Positions 1 to 7,938 of a DNA stretch of 14,972 nucleotides are shown one piece after another (position 1 is the stretch's first letter; each line of letters opens with the position of its first letter). The notes below the pieces were generated by a model, which saw only the letters and a program-made list of their open reading frames with translations, searched no databases and was not told the origin of the DNA. A program made the translations under genes and the position numbers. Source of the stretch: Lishizhenia sp. (lineage in GTDB: Bacteria; Bacteroidota; Bacteroidia; Flavobacteriales_D; Crocinitomicaceae); the NCBI GenBank assembly GCA_007117055.1, contig SKHH01000256.1, forward strand, positions 1 to 14,972, in the 5' to 3' direction.

Positions 1-13
1 ACACCTCAAACAA

Positions 14-2689
14 TCAACGAATAATATTTACGAAACCATTCGTCTCAAACATGGCGTCATCTTCTAGTCCTTGAGCTTCTAGCCTCCAAACATAGGTTCC
101 TTCAGGGACTCTTGCGCCATTGAACGTTCCGTCCCATTCCCCATCTGGATCAAAAGATTCAAATACCACTTTTCCCCATCGGTTATACACAATCAAATGA
201 AAAGACTGAATATCAATTCCTTCCATATACACACGCCACCTATCATTAAACTCGTCACCATCCGGAGAGAACGTATTAGGAGCAAAAAGCTGTACCTCAT
301 TTATTAACCGTACAACTCTTACCGCAGTGTCTCTACATTGAAAAGCGTTTTCAACCACAAGTGTCACTTCGTATTCTGCTTCTTCAGTCGGATACCTCAA
401 CCAAGGTGTTTGTTCTGTGCTATAGTCAGGAACTGCACTTGGAGTAAACCATTCATAAGCGACAACATCCGGTGTAGTTTGTGGAACAGCTCTAGTTATG
501 GGCTCAAAGATTGAAACAGGGTTCGGATTGAAATACATATCTGCTTCCGGGAAACGATATGCATAAATTAATTTATCATAAGTAAACTCGTAACGACACC
601 CTTCAGATGAAATAACTTCCATTGTAACATCATACACACCGGGATCCTCATACGTGTTATTAGTTGAAGATAATCCTACTAGTGTGTCGATTGTTCCATC
701 TCCATAGTTCCAAATGGTCAGTTCTACTCGATCCGAATCTGTTGTATTCGTAAACTGAATTTCTGTTGGAATACATGTTCCGTTCGTATCTGTTGCTAAT
801 GAAGGAAAAACATCTTCTGGAAAAGTAACCGTCATACACGTATCAGCAGCTGGAGATCCACACAACTCTGTTAATTCGACACAATAATTTGTTCCATTCA
901 TCACTGGGTTTACCCAAATCGAATCTCCCGTACCAATCACTTGATTGTAAGCTCGCCAAGTAAACGTATAGTCTGAGCTACCTCCATCACCTGCAACTGT
1001 AATCAAAGTTGAATCTTCTCTACAAATTTCGATATCCTCAGAAATAAAAGCTATAAATAAAGAATCTGGCTGTGATAGAGTTACGTCAAATGAAACATCA
1101 CAACCATTGGCATCGGTTACAACAAGTGTATTTTCTCCACTGATTAAACTCGAAGCATTCGCCGTTGTTTCTTCTGAGGTTTCCCAAAAGTAAGAATACG
1201 GTGGGGTTCCTTGTGCCACTTCAATTGCAGCTTGTCCATCATTTCCTCCGTGACAGCTAACATCTTCCGATGAAATCAACCCTACTATCATTTCAGGGAT
1301 CGTTTCAATTTCGACCTGTACCGTAACGGAACAGTTGTTTTCATCTGTCACCGTAACCTCATATACACCAGCCGATAATCCAGTTGCTGTTGCTGTTGTT
1401 TGACCAAGTGAATCAGACCACTCGTATGTTACATTTCCAATAATAGAATCAACAATTACAGCGGCAGTGGCGTCGCTAGAGCCAATACAAGATTCTAAGG
1501 TTGTAATAATATCTACCTCCAATGGGGAATCATCAATAAGTACCGTTTCAGTTATAGAGCAACCGAAACCATCCGTAATAGTTACATTATATTCACCTTC
1601 AAAAAGTCCCGTTGCAGTAGTCGTCGTTTGTGAGTTTGGATCGTCCCATTGAAAAGTAATGGGCTCCTCTCCTCCATCAACTGTAACAGTTGCCTCACCT
1701 GTACCATTTGAACATTCATCATTTTCAACATCTATGGTAATATCAAATTCCGAAACAGTAACCCAAGTTGTATCTGATGTTAAAAAGTCGTTTACTGCAC
1801 AAGAAGAGTAATTTACAAAAAAGCCTATTTCATTTGATCCAGCTGCTGGAGCTGGAGTAACAGTAATATTGTTATCGTTTGATGCGTATTGATTTCCTTC
1901 GGTATCTCTCCAGAACAACTGACTGTTACCAATAACATAAGCTCGGTAAGGAATTTGTGAAACAGCGTAACTATTTGCGCCATTCGGCACCCATGCATAT
2001 CCATCTAAGCTTGCTGACCATTGGGTTGGAAAATTCCTTCCCGGTACGGGATGAGCTATTGTTCCGCCTTGATTGTGCGTACCTTGTATTGAAGCACCAC
2101 CATTCCAACCTGGAATAATTGGTTTCTCATCCAAAAACATTTCGATTTTATTTGACCCTTCATGCAACACAATTCCCGAACAACCTTCTGCAGGATCTCC
2201 GAACATAAAAACCTCCTTATAAACCACCACAAACTGACGATTGGGAGCTGCACCAATTGTAGTATAACCAATTATTCCACCGTTATTTGGGTTGTAATCA
2301 TGCCAAGGTCCCATTATCGCATTTGTTGGGTTGTTTGGATTTGGTATCGGATTGTTTATTGCCCAAGGAGAAAAACCGCCTGCATCTCCTAAATTAAATG
2401 TAATGTATCCATTCGAGGAAATTAAAACTTCAGAATAACTATTTCCATAAAAAGTAAAATTGAACCCAACAGGCACTACTTGCGAATATTGGTCATCACC
2501 AAGCGTTACGGTGTTTATGTTACCTAAAAACACCACGGAAGTATCTCCTTGTTCAGCTTCGCATAAATCAATGGTCAATGATTCACCAGCACAAATACCA
2601 ATATCATCACCTACACAAACCTGTGTTTGCCCTATCAAATTAAAAGTAGTAAGTAGAAAGGAAGTAGTGAAAATTAAAGCTCTTACCAT
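14..2689 (-). CDS. SprB-repeat surface protein with type B (gliding-associated) T9SS sorting domain
   Basis: This 891-residue protein is predicted to be exported and displayed on the cell surface or released. A Sec signal peptide covers residues 1-20 (hydrophobic core, then LIG-Q). Residues about 50-300 hold a region with the phrase LISSNGYITFN, often found at the N-terminus of Bacteroidota surface proteins. Three SprB-like repeats follow at about 318-388, 390-462 and 468-541; each has the pattern CxGxxDGxAxV, YxWxxS, TATGLxxGxYxVTVTDxxGC. A PKD-like domain lies at about 629-711 (WNYGDGT, YEDPGVYDV), possibly with a second at 712-797. Residues about 800-891 match the CHU_C/type B sorting domain (APNTFSPDGDEFND, VYNRWGKVVFES, GTYVWRL). 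Such tails direct export by the type IX system. Adhesin or gliding function is an inference from the SprB repeats; the ligand is unknown. The start is supported by the signal peptide and by a good promoter about 50 bases upstream. Confidence 0.9.
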   Translation of the reverse strand: MVRALIFTTSFLLTTFNLIGQTQVCVGDDIGICAGESLTIDLCEAEQGDTSVVFLGNINTVTLGDDQYSQVVPVGFNFTFYGNSYSEVLISSNGYITFNLGDAGGFSPWAINNPIPNPNNPTNAIMGPWHDYNPNNGGIIGYTTIGAAPNRQFVVVYKEVFMFGDPAEGCSGIVLHEGSNKIEMFLDEKPIIPGWNGGASIQGTHNQGGTIAHPVPGRNFPTQWSASLDGYAWVPNGANSYAVSQIPYRAYVIGNSQLFWRDTEGNQYASNDNNITVTPAPAAGSNEIGFFVNYSSCAVNDFLTSDTTWVTVSEFDITIDVENDECSNGTGEATVTVDGGEEPITFQWDDPNSQTTTTATGLFEGEYNVTITDGFGCSITETVLIDDSPLEVDIITTLESCIGSSDATAAVIVDSIIGNVTYEWSDSLGQTTATATGLSAGVYEVTVTDENNCSVTVQVEIETIPEMIVGLISSEDVSCHGGNDGQAAIEVAQGTPPYSYFWETSEETTANASSLISGENTLVVTDANGCDVSFDVTLSQPDSLFIAFISEDIEICREDSTLITVAGDGGSSDYTFTWRAYNQVIGTGDSIWVNPVMNGTNYCVELTELCGSPAADTCMTVTFPEDVFPSLATDTNGTCIPTEIQFTNTTDSDRVELTIWNYGDGTIDTLVGLSSTNNTYEDPGVYDVTMEVISSEGCRYEFTYDKLIYAYRFPEADMYFNPNPVSIFEPITRAVPQTTPDVVAYEWFTPSAVPDYSTEQTPWLRYPTEEAEYEVTLVVENAFQCRDTAVRVVRLINEVQLFAPNTFSPDGDEFNDRWRVYMEGIDIQSFHLIVYNRWGKVVFESFDPDGEWDGTFNGARVPEGTYVWRLEAQGLEDDAMFETNGFVNIIR

Positions 2690-2737
2690 TCTATATTGAT
2701 TCTTTTAAAAAAAACGATTAACTCTCGGTTTAGTTGC

Positions 2738-2768
2738 CAAAAATATGAATTTTAATTCATCTCTTCAA
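2738..2768 (-). promoter_or_regulatory. Bacteroidota-type promoter of the SprB-repeat protein gene
   Basis: Read on the minus strand, a TTG (2768-2766) is followed after 20 bases by TATTTTTG (2745-2738), a perfect match to the TAnnTTTG -7 box of Bacteroidota. Transcription would begin near 2731 and leave a leader of about 42 bases before the ATG at 2689. The TTG sits inside a 12-base perfect palindrome, CTTCAATTGAAG (2763-2774), which could be an operator or could be chance. Confidence 0.6.
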
Positions 2769-2813
2769 TTGAAGTATCTTGATATAAGTCATATAAATGA
2801 AAAAAAACTAATT

Positions 2814-3722
2814 TCACTCATTGTCTTTACGGATAAATGCTAAAATTGATTCGGAATATTCATGGATTCCCATAAAAGTGGGTACCGTTTCATGTCCACC
2901 ACCAGGAACTCGAATGGCTTCTTTAAAAAGTCCATTATGGTTTTTATAGACCACCTCACCGTGCGTATCCATGGCTAAAAAATCATCCGCATCACCGTGG
3001 ATCCAAAGTAATGGAGCTGAAGTTAACTTCACTTGTTCTGCATTATCAATTTTTACATTCACCAAAAAAGAAGCCGGTAAAGCTAGTAAAGCAGCGTCCT
3101 GCACCATCACTTCTGAACTCGCAAAAGGCGCTTCCAAAATAATTTTATTTGGCATCATGCTAAATCCTCCCGCAGCAACTTTACAGGTGGGCGCAGAACC
3201 TAAAGAAAAACCGTACATAACTAAACGTTCATCAGTCAATCCTTTTTCTTTTAGCCAAAGCAGCGCACCTTCGACCGCATCATACATGTTTTGTTCGGTA
3301 GATATACCTTCAGATAATCCATATCCCGGATAGTCAAACATAAGTACCCCAAAATTTCCAAGTCCACCCATGTGCGCATAGACTTTTTGTCTTGGCCAAT
3401 AAAAATCCATATGGTCCCTGTTTCCATGGGAGTACAACACCACTGTATCTTCCGAAATACTTTCTATATCTCCTACATAAATAGCTGAAATAGACAATGT
3501 TTCCCCTTCAGATTGAATCGTATAATTAAATTTATGGATCAGTACTTCTGGAACAAAAAAACTGCCCGGTAAGTCTAAACTTGTGGGCCCTGGATAGTTA
3601 TCTAATAGATATTCAGTAATGGTATTATCACCATTGAATAAAAAATCATCTAGTCGTTTGTTACAAGACACCAAAAAGGAAAAGACCAACGTGGCACTTA
3701 ATATGAACTTTACGCGTTTCAT
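2814..3722 (-). CDS. alpha/beta-hydrolase lipoprotein (putative esterase or peptidase)
   Basis: This is a serine hydrolase of the alpha/beta fold, 302 residues from the start chosen here. An in-frame ATG at 3764 would add 14 residues, but the ATG at 3722 puts a charged MKRVK directly before a hydrophobic stretch ending in the lipobox LVSC (Cys20), so the protein is probably lipid-anchored outside the cytoplasm. The oxyanion-loop region has YSHGN (97-101), the nucleophile elbow is GFSLG (Ser173), the acid is probably Asp246 in HGDADD, and the base is His277 in GGGH. YPGYGLSEG (131-139) is typical of the DUF1749/BAAT-like and dienelactone-hydrolase-like groups. The substrate cannot be told from sequence. 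It lies between two other envelope genes on the same strand, about 100 bases after the upstream lipoprotein gene with no obvious promoter between, so the two may be co-transcribed. Confidence 0.85.
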   Translation of the reverse strand: MKRVKFILSATLVFSFLVSCNKRLDDFLFNGDNTITEYLLDNYPGPTSLDLPGSFFVPEVLIHKFNYTIQSEGETLSISAIYVGDIESISEDTVVLYSHGNRDHMDFYWPRQKVYAHMGGLGNFGVLMFDYPGYGLSEGISTEQNMYDAVEGALLWLKEKGLTDERLVMYGFSLGSAPTCKVAAGGFSMMPNKIILEAPFASSEVMVQDAALLALPASFLVNVKIDNAEQVKLTSAPLLWIHGDADDFLAMDTHGEVVYKNHNGLFKEAIRVPGGGHETVPTFMGIHEYSESILAFIRKDNE

Positions 3723-3823
3723 CTGTACTATCTTATTTTCTGTTGTATACATCATGTTCTTCAATTCTCAAAAAAAAATGGTCACTCGTGTTGCTTTTGA
3801 AATCATTCAGATAAAACGCCTTC

Positions 3824-4546
3824 TTAAAACTTTCGAGTAATTCCAAAATATAAGCCAGTGGCACCATTATTACCTAATAGGCTAATGTAGTCCACTACTA
3901 TGTTTTCATTACTTGTAAAAGGAGCAATAACTTTCATTTCTGTTTTAAAGCTCCACTTTTTCCAATTGTAATCATGCCCCAGTTGTATGATTGGAATTAT
4001 TCGAGTTGGTTGAGGTTCATCATGAGCTCTTACAGCGCTCAATTCATACCATGAACCTAATCCAGCATAAAGTAGGTTTGGAACATGCTTTTTACCCAAC
4101 ACAACATCATCCTGAGTTTGAAAGCGAGCATCATAATTCCAATAAAAATTCGCATCTAATTGTGGCCAAAACTTAGTATTCCATTCAAAAATATCCGTTG
4201 CCACATTAAACCCAGGCGAGACTGAAATCCCCATCGGTTTTTCTTGGTGTTTCCAAACGCGTTGTGTAGCCCCTGCTTCGAATTGTATTGTTCCAAATAT
4301 AGCCGCTGTGGTAAACCAACTTCCATATACAGTAAGTCCACTAGTGACCCCTTGACCATAAGTCACAGAAGTTAACGGAAGAGGAATTGGACCAATACCC
4401 GGTACATTAATTCCTGGGCCACCGAGAGAAGCAGATACTGCTCGCTCACCTCTTTCTAACGGTTGAACAAAACGAGAAGGACCACAACTGGATAGAACAA
4501 TAATACACCCAAGTAATATAGCTACTATTTTAGATTCATATTTCAT
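3824..4546 (-). CDS. outer-membrane beta-barrel-like lipoprotein, function unknown
   Basis: The protein has 240 residues from the start chosen here and no family I can name. An in-frame ATG at 4591 exists, but the ATG at 4546 gives MKYESK, a hydrophobic core and the lipobox LSSC (Cys21). A perfect TAnnTTTG box at 4572-4565 would also place transcription start downstream of 4591. After the lipobox the chain is rich in Gly and aromatic residues with alternating short strands (GISVSPGFNVATDIFEW, ANFYWNYDARF) and ends in YFGITRKF with a terminal Phe. Both traits suit a small outer-membrane beta barrel or a surface beta-sandwich. It heads a run of three envelope genes on the minus strand. The role is unknown. 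Confidence 0.75.
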   Translation of the reverse strand: MKYESKIVAILLGCIIVLSSCGPSRFVQPLERGERAVSASLGGPGINVPGIGPIPLPLTSVTYGQGVTSGLTVYGSWFTTAAIFGTIQFEAGATQRVWKHQEKPMGISVSPGFNVATDIFEWNTKFWPQLDANFYWNYDARFQTQDDVVLGKKHVPNLLYAGLGSWYELSAVRAHDEPQPTRIIPIIQLGHDYNWKKWSFKTEMKVIAPFTSNENIVVDYISLLGNNGATGLYFGITRKF

Positions 4547-4564
4547 ATACAACTTTATGTAATT

Positions 4565-4572
4565 CAAAAATA
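4565..4572 (-). promoter_or_regulatory. -7 box (TATTTTTG) for the beta-barrel lipoprotein gene
   Basis: The minus strand reads TATTTTTG, a perfect TAnnTTTG box, ending 18 bases before the ATG at 4546. The -33 element is weak: TTT rather than TTG about 22 bases upstream. The box lies downstream of the alternative ATG at 4591, so it argues for the shorter protein. Confidence 0.45.
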
Positions 4573-4720
4573 CATAAAAAGACTCTTCCATTTAAAAACT
4601 TATAGTCATAAAGTTTATTGCATAGGGGCTTTTGTATCGAAAACAAAGAAAATTCATCGCTTGGATTTATTCGGATTTCATCAAAACAAGTAAACAAAAA
4701 ATGTTTGTTATTTTTACCGC

Positions 4721-5581
4721 ATGGAAAAAGTTAAAATCATTGAATGTCCTAGAGACGCTATGCAAGGTATTAAACCTTTTATAGAAACATCAAAAAAAGC
4801 GGCTTATATCAATCAACTTCTTACAGTTGGTTTTGACACTATTGATTTCGGAAGTTTTGTCTCTCCAAAGGCGATACCTCAAATGAAAGACACTGCTGAA
4901 GTCTTAGGACAATTAGATCTATCATCAAGCAATACCAAACTTCTCGCCATAATTGCCAATGAAAGGGGGGCACAAGACGCTTCTGAGTTTGCAGAAATAG
5001 ATTACTTAGGATATCCTTTTTCCATTTCTGAAACATTTCAACAAAGAAACACCAATGCTAGTATTGAGGAAAGCTTAGGAAGATTAGAGAAAATAAACTC
5101 TTTAGCTACAAAAAAGAATAAAAAATTGGTAGTTTACATTTCTATGGGGTTTGGGAATCCCTATGGGGATCCTTGGAGTCCAGAAATTGTAACACATTGG
5201 TCAGAGCGTTTAAACAAAGAATTTGGTATTAATATTCTTGCTCTTTCTGACACTATTGGTGCATCAGAACCTAAAATCATTACCGAATTATTTTCAACAT
5301 TAATTCCTGCTTTACCAGAAGTAGAGATTGGAGCTCACTTACATTCTACCCCTATGAAAGTAGAAGAAAAAGTAGCTGCAGCTTATCAAGCAGGATGTAG
5401 AAGATTCGATGGAGCCATTAAAGGTTTTGGTGGTTGTCCAATGGCGAAAGATGATTTAACAGGAAATATGACAACAGAAATCATGTTGGAATGGATGAAT
5501 AAAAACAATATAGAAAATGGCGTTAATCGAGTTGAGTTAGACAAAGCCATTCAGATGAGTTCTAGTGTTTTTCCTTTATAA
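4721..5581 (+). CDS. mvaB: hydroxymethylglutaryl-CoA lyase
   Basis: HMG-CoA lyase cleaves 3-hydroxy-3-methylglutaryl-CoA to acetoacetate and acetyl-CoA, the last step of leucine degradation, in the cytoplasm. The 286 residues form a single HMGL-like TIM barrel. The Arg-Asp pair is in CPRDAMQ (Arg11, Asp12), the metal-binding histidines are in AHLHST (His206, His208), and the catalytic cysteine is in KGFGGCPMA (Cys239), followed by TGNMTTE with metal-ligand Asn249. All four metal ligands known from the human enzyme are thus present. The motifs differ in detail from the classical RDGLQ and HCHDT forms, so a related acyl-CoA or homocitrate-type lyase is a lesser alternative. No other leucine-degradation gene is in the window. 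The gene is divergent from the lipoprotein gene at 4546, and a TATTTTTA stretch ends four bases before the ATG, suggesting a very short or absent leader. Confidence 0.9.
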   Translation: MEKVKIIECPRDAMQGIKPFIETSKKAAYINQLLTVGFDTIDFGSFVSPKAIPQMKDTAEVLGQLDLSSSNTKLLAIIANERGAQDASEFAEIDYLGYPFSISETFQQRNTNASIEESLGRLEKINSLATKKNKKLVVYISMGFGNPYGDPWSPEIVTHWSERLNKEFGINILALSDTIGASEPKIITELFSTLIPALPEVEIGAHLHSTPMKVEEKVAAAYQAGCRRFDGAIKGFGGCPMAKDDLTGNMTTEIMLEWMNKNNIENGVNRVELDKAIQMSSSVFPL

Positions 5582-6280
5582 TCCCAGAATTCGAGAAGGC
5601 AATTGATTTAAATCGGTAATTTTATCAATCTCAATTCGTTCCTGAAATTGTTGATGAGGGTCAAATAACACAGACGCAATCCCCGCTTTTTCTGCGCCAA
5701 TTATATCCGTTTTAAAATCATCCCCTATCATTAAAGCTCTTGAGGCAGATGCCTTATTGGTATTTAATGCATGATAAAAAATTCGTGGATCAGGTTTATT
5801 GAAACCTACTTCTTCGCTGCATAAAACAGAATCAAAATACACGTCTAATCCACAATTCTTTAGCTTTATATATTGCACTTCTTTAAATCCATTCGTTATG
5901 ATATGTAAGGGAAGGTTTAAGGATTTGAGCTCTTCTAAGGTTTCTATCGTATTCGGAAAAAGATTTTTTTGCAATGGAGAGATTTTCACATATCCCTCAG
6001 AAAGTTGTTGTGCCAACTTTTCACTGTTTAAGCCAAAATAGACCAATGTGTCTCTAAACCTTACAATTCTAAGCTTTTCTTTAGTGATTTTTTGTAAACT
6101 ATAATCCTCCCAATAGCTTGCATTAACCGCTTTATACTTTTTATGAAAAGTATCAAAATCAAAAATATACTCAGAAAGTTTATACTTTTCAAAAAGCAAG
6201 CGCAATGCCGTTTCTGAGTTTTTATCAAAATCCCAAAGTGTTCGATCTAAATCGAAAAATATGTGTTGTATTTTTCTCAT
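5576..6280 (-). CDS. yjjG: YjjG-family HAD hydrolase (noncanonical pyrimidine nucleotidase)
   Basis: This 234-residue HAD phosphatase carries all four family motifs: DLDRT with nucleophile Asp10 and acid Asp12, ITNGF with Thr129, Lys162 in NKPDP, and IGDDFKTD with Asp187/Asp188. The phrase FFDLDRTLWDF is typical of the YjjG group, which removes phosphate from nucleoside monophosphates, including damaged or noncanonical pyrimidine ones, in the cytoplasm. Its start codon overlaps the stop of the upstream membrane-protein gene as TAATG, so the two are probably translationally coupled. It is the last gene of the upp operon, which fits a role in pyrimidine salvage or nucleotide clean-up. Its stop codon shares the palindrome TTATAA (5576-5581) with the stop of convergent mvaB. 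Confidence 0.88.
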   Translation of the reverse strand: MRKIQHIFFDLDRTLWDFDKNSETALRLLFEKYKLSEYIFDFDTFHKKYKAVNASYWEDYSLQKITKEKLRIVRFRDTLVYFGLNSEKLAQQLSEGYVKISPLQKNLFPNTIETLEELKSLNLPLHIITNGFKEVQYIKLKNCGLDVYFDSVLCSEEVGFNKPDPRIFYHALNTNKASASRALMIGDDFKTDIIGAEKAGIASVLFDPHQQFQERIEIDKITDLNQLPSRILGL

Positions 6281-6735
6281 TACACTCCGTGAATAGTATA
6301 GGCAATACCGGTTAATATAAACCCATTAACAGTTGTTCCTAGCATAATAAAAGGAAAAGTTAATCGACTATGACGAAAAAACTTTGCTGTAATAATTGTA
6401 CCGAGTGGTAGCGATAAAAACAAAGGAAACAACCAACAAACAATTGGTTGACGAAGTTTACTTTTAAACACAACCACTTTTCGATACATCTTAGCTTTCT
6501 TAGCTTTGTTTCTAGGGTTAGGAAATTTTCCCTGCGCTATTCTCTTCGCTTTTCGTTCTTGTGCCAAGCGCATCCAATAACTACTCGCAAAATAAAATAT
6601 AGTCACTGAGAAGTAAGCGCCAGCCATACAGCTGAACAAGGTTTCCCAATAAGATAAACCCGCAACTGGACCAGCAAGTGGAGTAAACATAAATTTCCAA
6701 GTACTAAACAAAGCAAGTGATGCATATACCAACAT
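6280..6735 (-). CDS. small polytopic membrane protein, function unknown
   Basis: I do not recognise this 151-residue protein. It has a hydrophobic N-terminal half (segments about 3-22 and 30-53), a strongly basic loop at about 56-92 rich in Lys and Arg (RKAKRIAQ, RNKAKKAK), and two more membrane segments at about 95-117 and 123-147. By the positive-inside rule the basic loop should be cytoplasmic, giving a four-helix topology with both ends outside. The gene starts two bases after the upp stop codon and its own stop overlaps the yjjG start. It therefore sits inside a tight pyrimidine-related operon. Whether it has a related task, such as transport or scaffolding, is unknown. Confidence 0.75.
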   Translation of the reverse strand: MLVYASLALFSTWKFMFTPLAGPVAGLSYWETLFSCMAGAYFSVTIFYFASSYWMRLAQERKAKRIAQGKFPNPRNKAKKAKMYRKVVVFKSKLRQPIVCWLFPLFLSLPLGTIITAKFFRHSRLTFPFIMLGTTVNGFILTGIAYTIHGV

Positions 6736-6737
6736 AC

Positions 6738-7385
6738 CTAAATCTTAATTCCAAAAGCCAAATCTCCAGCATCTCCAAGACCTGGTACAATGTAGGACTG
6801 TGCTGTCAATTCTGCATCAATACCCCCTGTCCAAATGCTAGTATTCGCGGGGAACTTTAATTGAATAAAATCTATCGCCTCCTGAGTTGCTATTGCCGAA
6901 ACAATATGAATTTGTTTAGGCGTACCATACTTTAAGAGAGCTTTATAAACAGAAAACATAGAATTCCCCGTAGCCAACATGGGATCACTAATGATCAATA
7001 CTTTATCTTGAATATCAGGCGCAGCACAATATTCTACATTAATATCATACTCTTCCTCATTCGTATGTTTTCTGTAGGCACTTACCAAGGCAGAATCAGC
7101 CTGATCAAAATAGTTCAGCAGCCCCTGGTGCATCGGAAGTCCAGCACGTAAAATCGTTGCTAAAATCGGTTGATCTTTTAATACATTGCCTTGAAATTCT
7201 CCCAATTGTGTTGTTACATTTTTAGCTTCAAATTTAAGGGTTTGTGACAATTCATACGCCATTATTTCAGCTACACGTTCTAAGTTTCTGCGAAATCTCA
7301 TTCTGTCGCGTTGAATAATCTCATCTCTAATTTCAACCATAAATTGGGAGAATACGGAGTTCTTTTTATTTAAATCGTGTACCAT
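6738..7385 (-). CDS. upp: uracil phosphoribosyltransferase
   Basis: Upp joins uracil and PRPP to give UMP and pyrophosphate, the uracil salvage step, in the cytoplasm. The 215-residue protein is full length for the family. The PRPP-binding loop is at about 130-142 (LIISDPMLATGNS), ILRAGLPM at about 78-85 is the conserved flexible region, and the uracil-binding C-terminus GLGDAGDLAFG is at 202-212. The start codon directly abuts the stop of the small exported-protein gene (TAAATG), and the next gene begins two bases after its stop. A four-gene operon with yjjG at the end is therefore likely. The absence of pyrR-like regulatory features suggests a salvage rather than a regulatory role. Confidence 0.95.
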   Translation of the reverse strand: MVHDLNKKNSVFSQFMVEIRDEIIQRDRMRFRRNLERVAEIMAYELSQTLKFEAKNVTTQLGEFQGNVLKDQPILATILRAGLPMHQGLLNYFDQADSALVSAYRKHTNEEEYDINVEYCAAPDIQDKVLIISDPMLATGNSMFSVYKALLKYGTPKQIHIVSAIATQEAIDFIQLKFPANTSIWTGGIDAELTAQSYIVPGLGDAGDLAFGIKI

Positions 7386-7700
7386 TTATTCTTGAATTAT
7401 TGATTCTTTTTCTTCTTTAGCTAGAACATCTATCACCTTGTACGCTATTTGTCCATCATTTGACACTACAATTACTTTTAGTGTATATTCAAACCCTGGT
7501 TCATAGTTCAAATTTTGAAGCTCCTCAATTTGAAATGTCCAATAAGGGTCAGTCGTTTTTTTAGCTTGAAAACACATCTTCTCAGACTGATTTTTACACG
7601 TTACTTTTTCTGAAGCTATTTGAATTTCAATGTCTTTTTGAGCATTAGCATCAAAAATAGTAAAGAAAAATATACTCATAATCACAACAATACCTCTCAT
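7386..7700 (-). CDS. small exported protein of unknown function
   Basis: The protein has 104 residues and no family I can name. Residues 1-20 form a signal peptide (MRGIVVIMSIFFFTIFDANA, cleaved before QKD), leaving a mature protein of about 84 residues for the periplasm or outer membrane. Two cysteines (Cys35 and Cys43) could form a disulfide. The mature part alternates charged and hydrophobic residues, as in a small beta-rich fold, with an acidic C-terminal tail (AKEEKESIIQE). The gene is first in the operon with upp, and its TAA directly touches the upp ATG. No promoter with a TAnnTTTG box was seen within about 150 bases upstream. The link to uracil salvage is by position only. Confidence 0.75.
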   Translation of the reverse strand: MRGIVVIMSIFFFTIFDANAQKDIEIQIASEKVTCKNQSEKMCFQAKKTTDPYWTFQIEELQNLNYEPGFEYTLKVIVVSNDGQIAYKVIDVLAKEEKESIIQE

Positions 7701-7881
7701 ATTTTTTTACTTTTTAATTATAGTTCCGTTAACGAAGACGAACAGATTCCACATTAAAAAAAACAAACGACTTAATTCTAACCAAAAAAGTGGATTAGTC
7801 AGCTTCTTTCCCCAGTCTTCATCTTATCATGTAAAAGTAAGCATTTTGTAGTAGATCTGTTCCATTTTAAAATATGTACAT

Positions 7882-7916
7882 AAAAAAAGAGTTACTCCGC
7901 TATGAAGTAACTCTTT
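7882..7916 (-). terminator. Rho-independent terminator of the fadL-esterase unit
   Basis: On the minus strand an 11-base-pair perfect stem (AAAGAGTTACT with AGTAACTCTTT) encloses a nine-base loop and runs into a tract of seven Ts (complement of 7888-7882). It lies 23 bases after the esterase stop codon, the expected place for its terminator. Confidence 0.85.
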
Positions 7917-7938
7917 CTATAAAATTAATAGTATACCT

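Noticed and set aside
2056..2699. Open frames on both strands inside the large surface-protein gene
   Set aside because: They are shadows of a well-supported gene with recognisable domains throughout.
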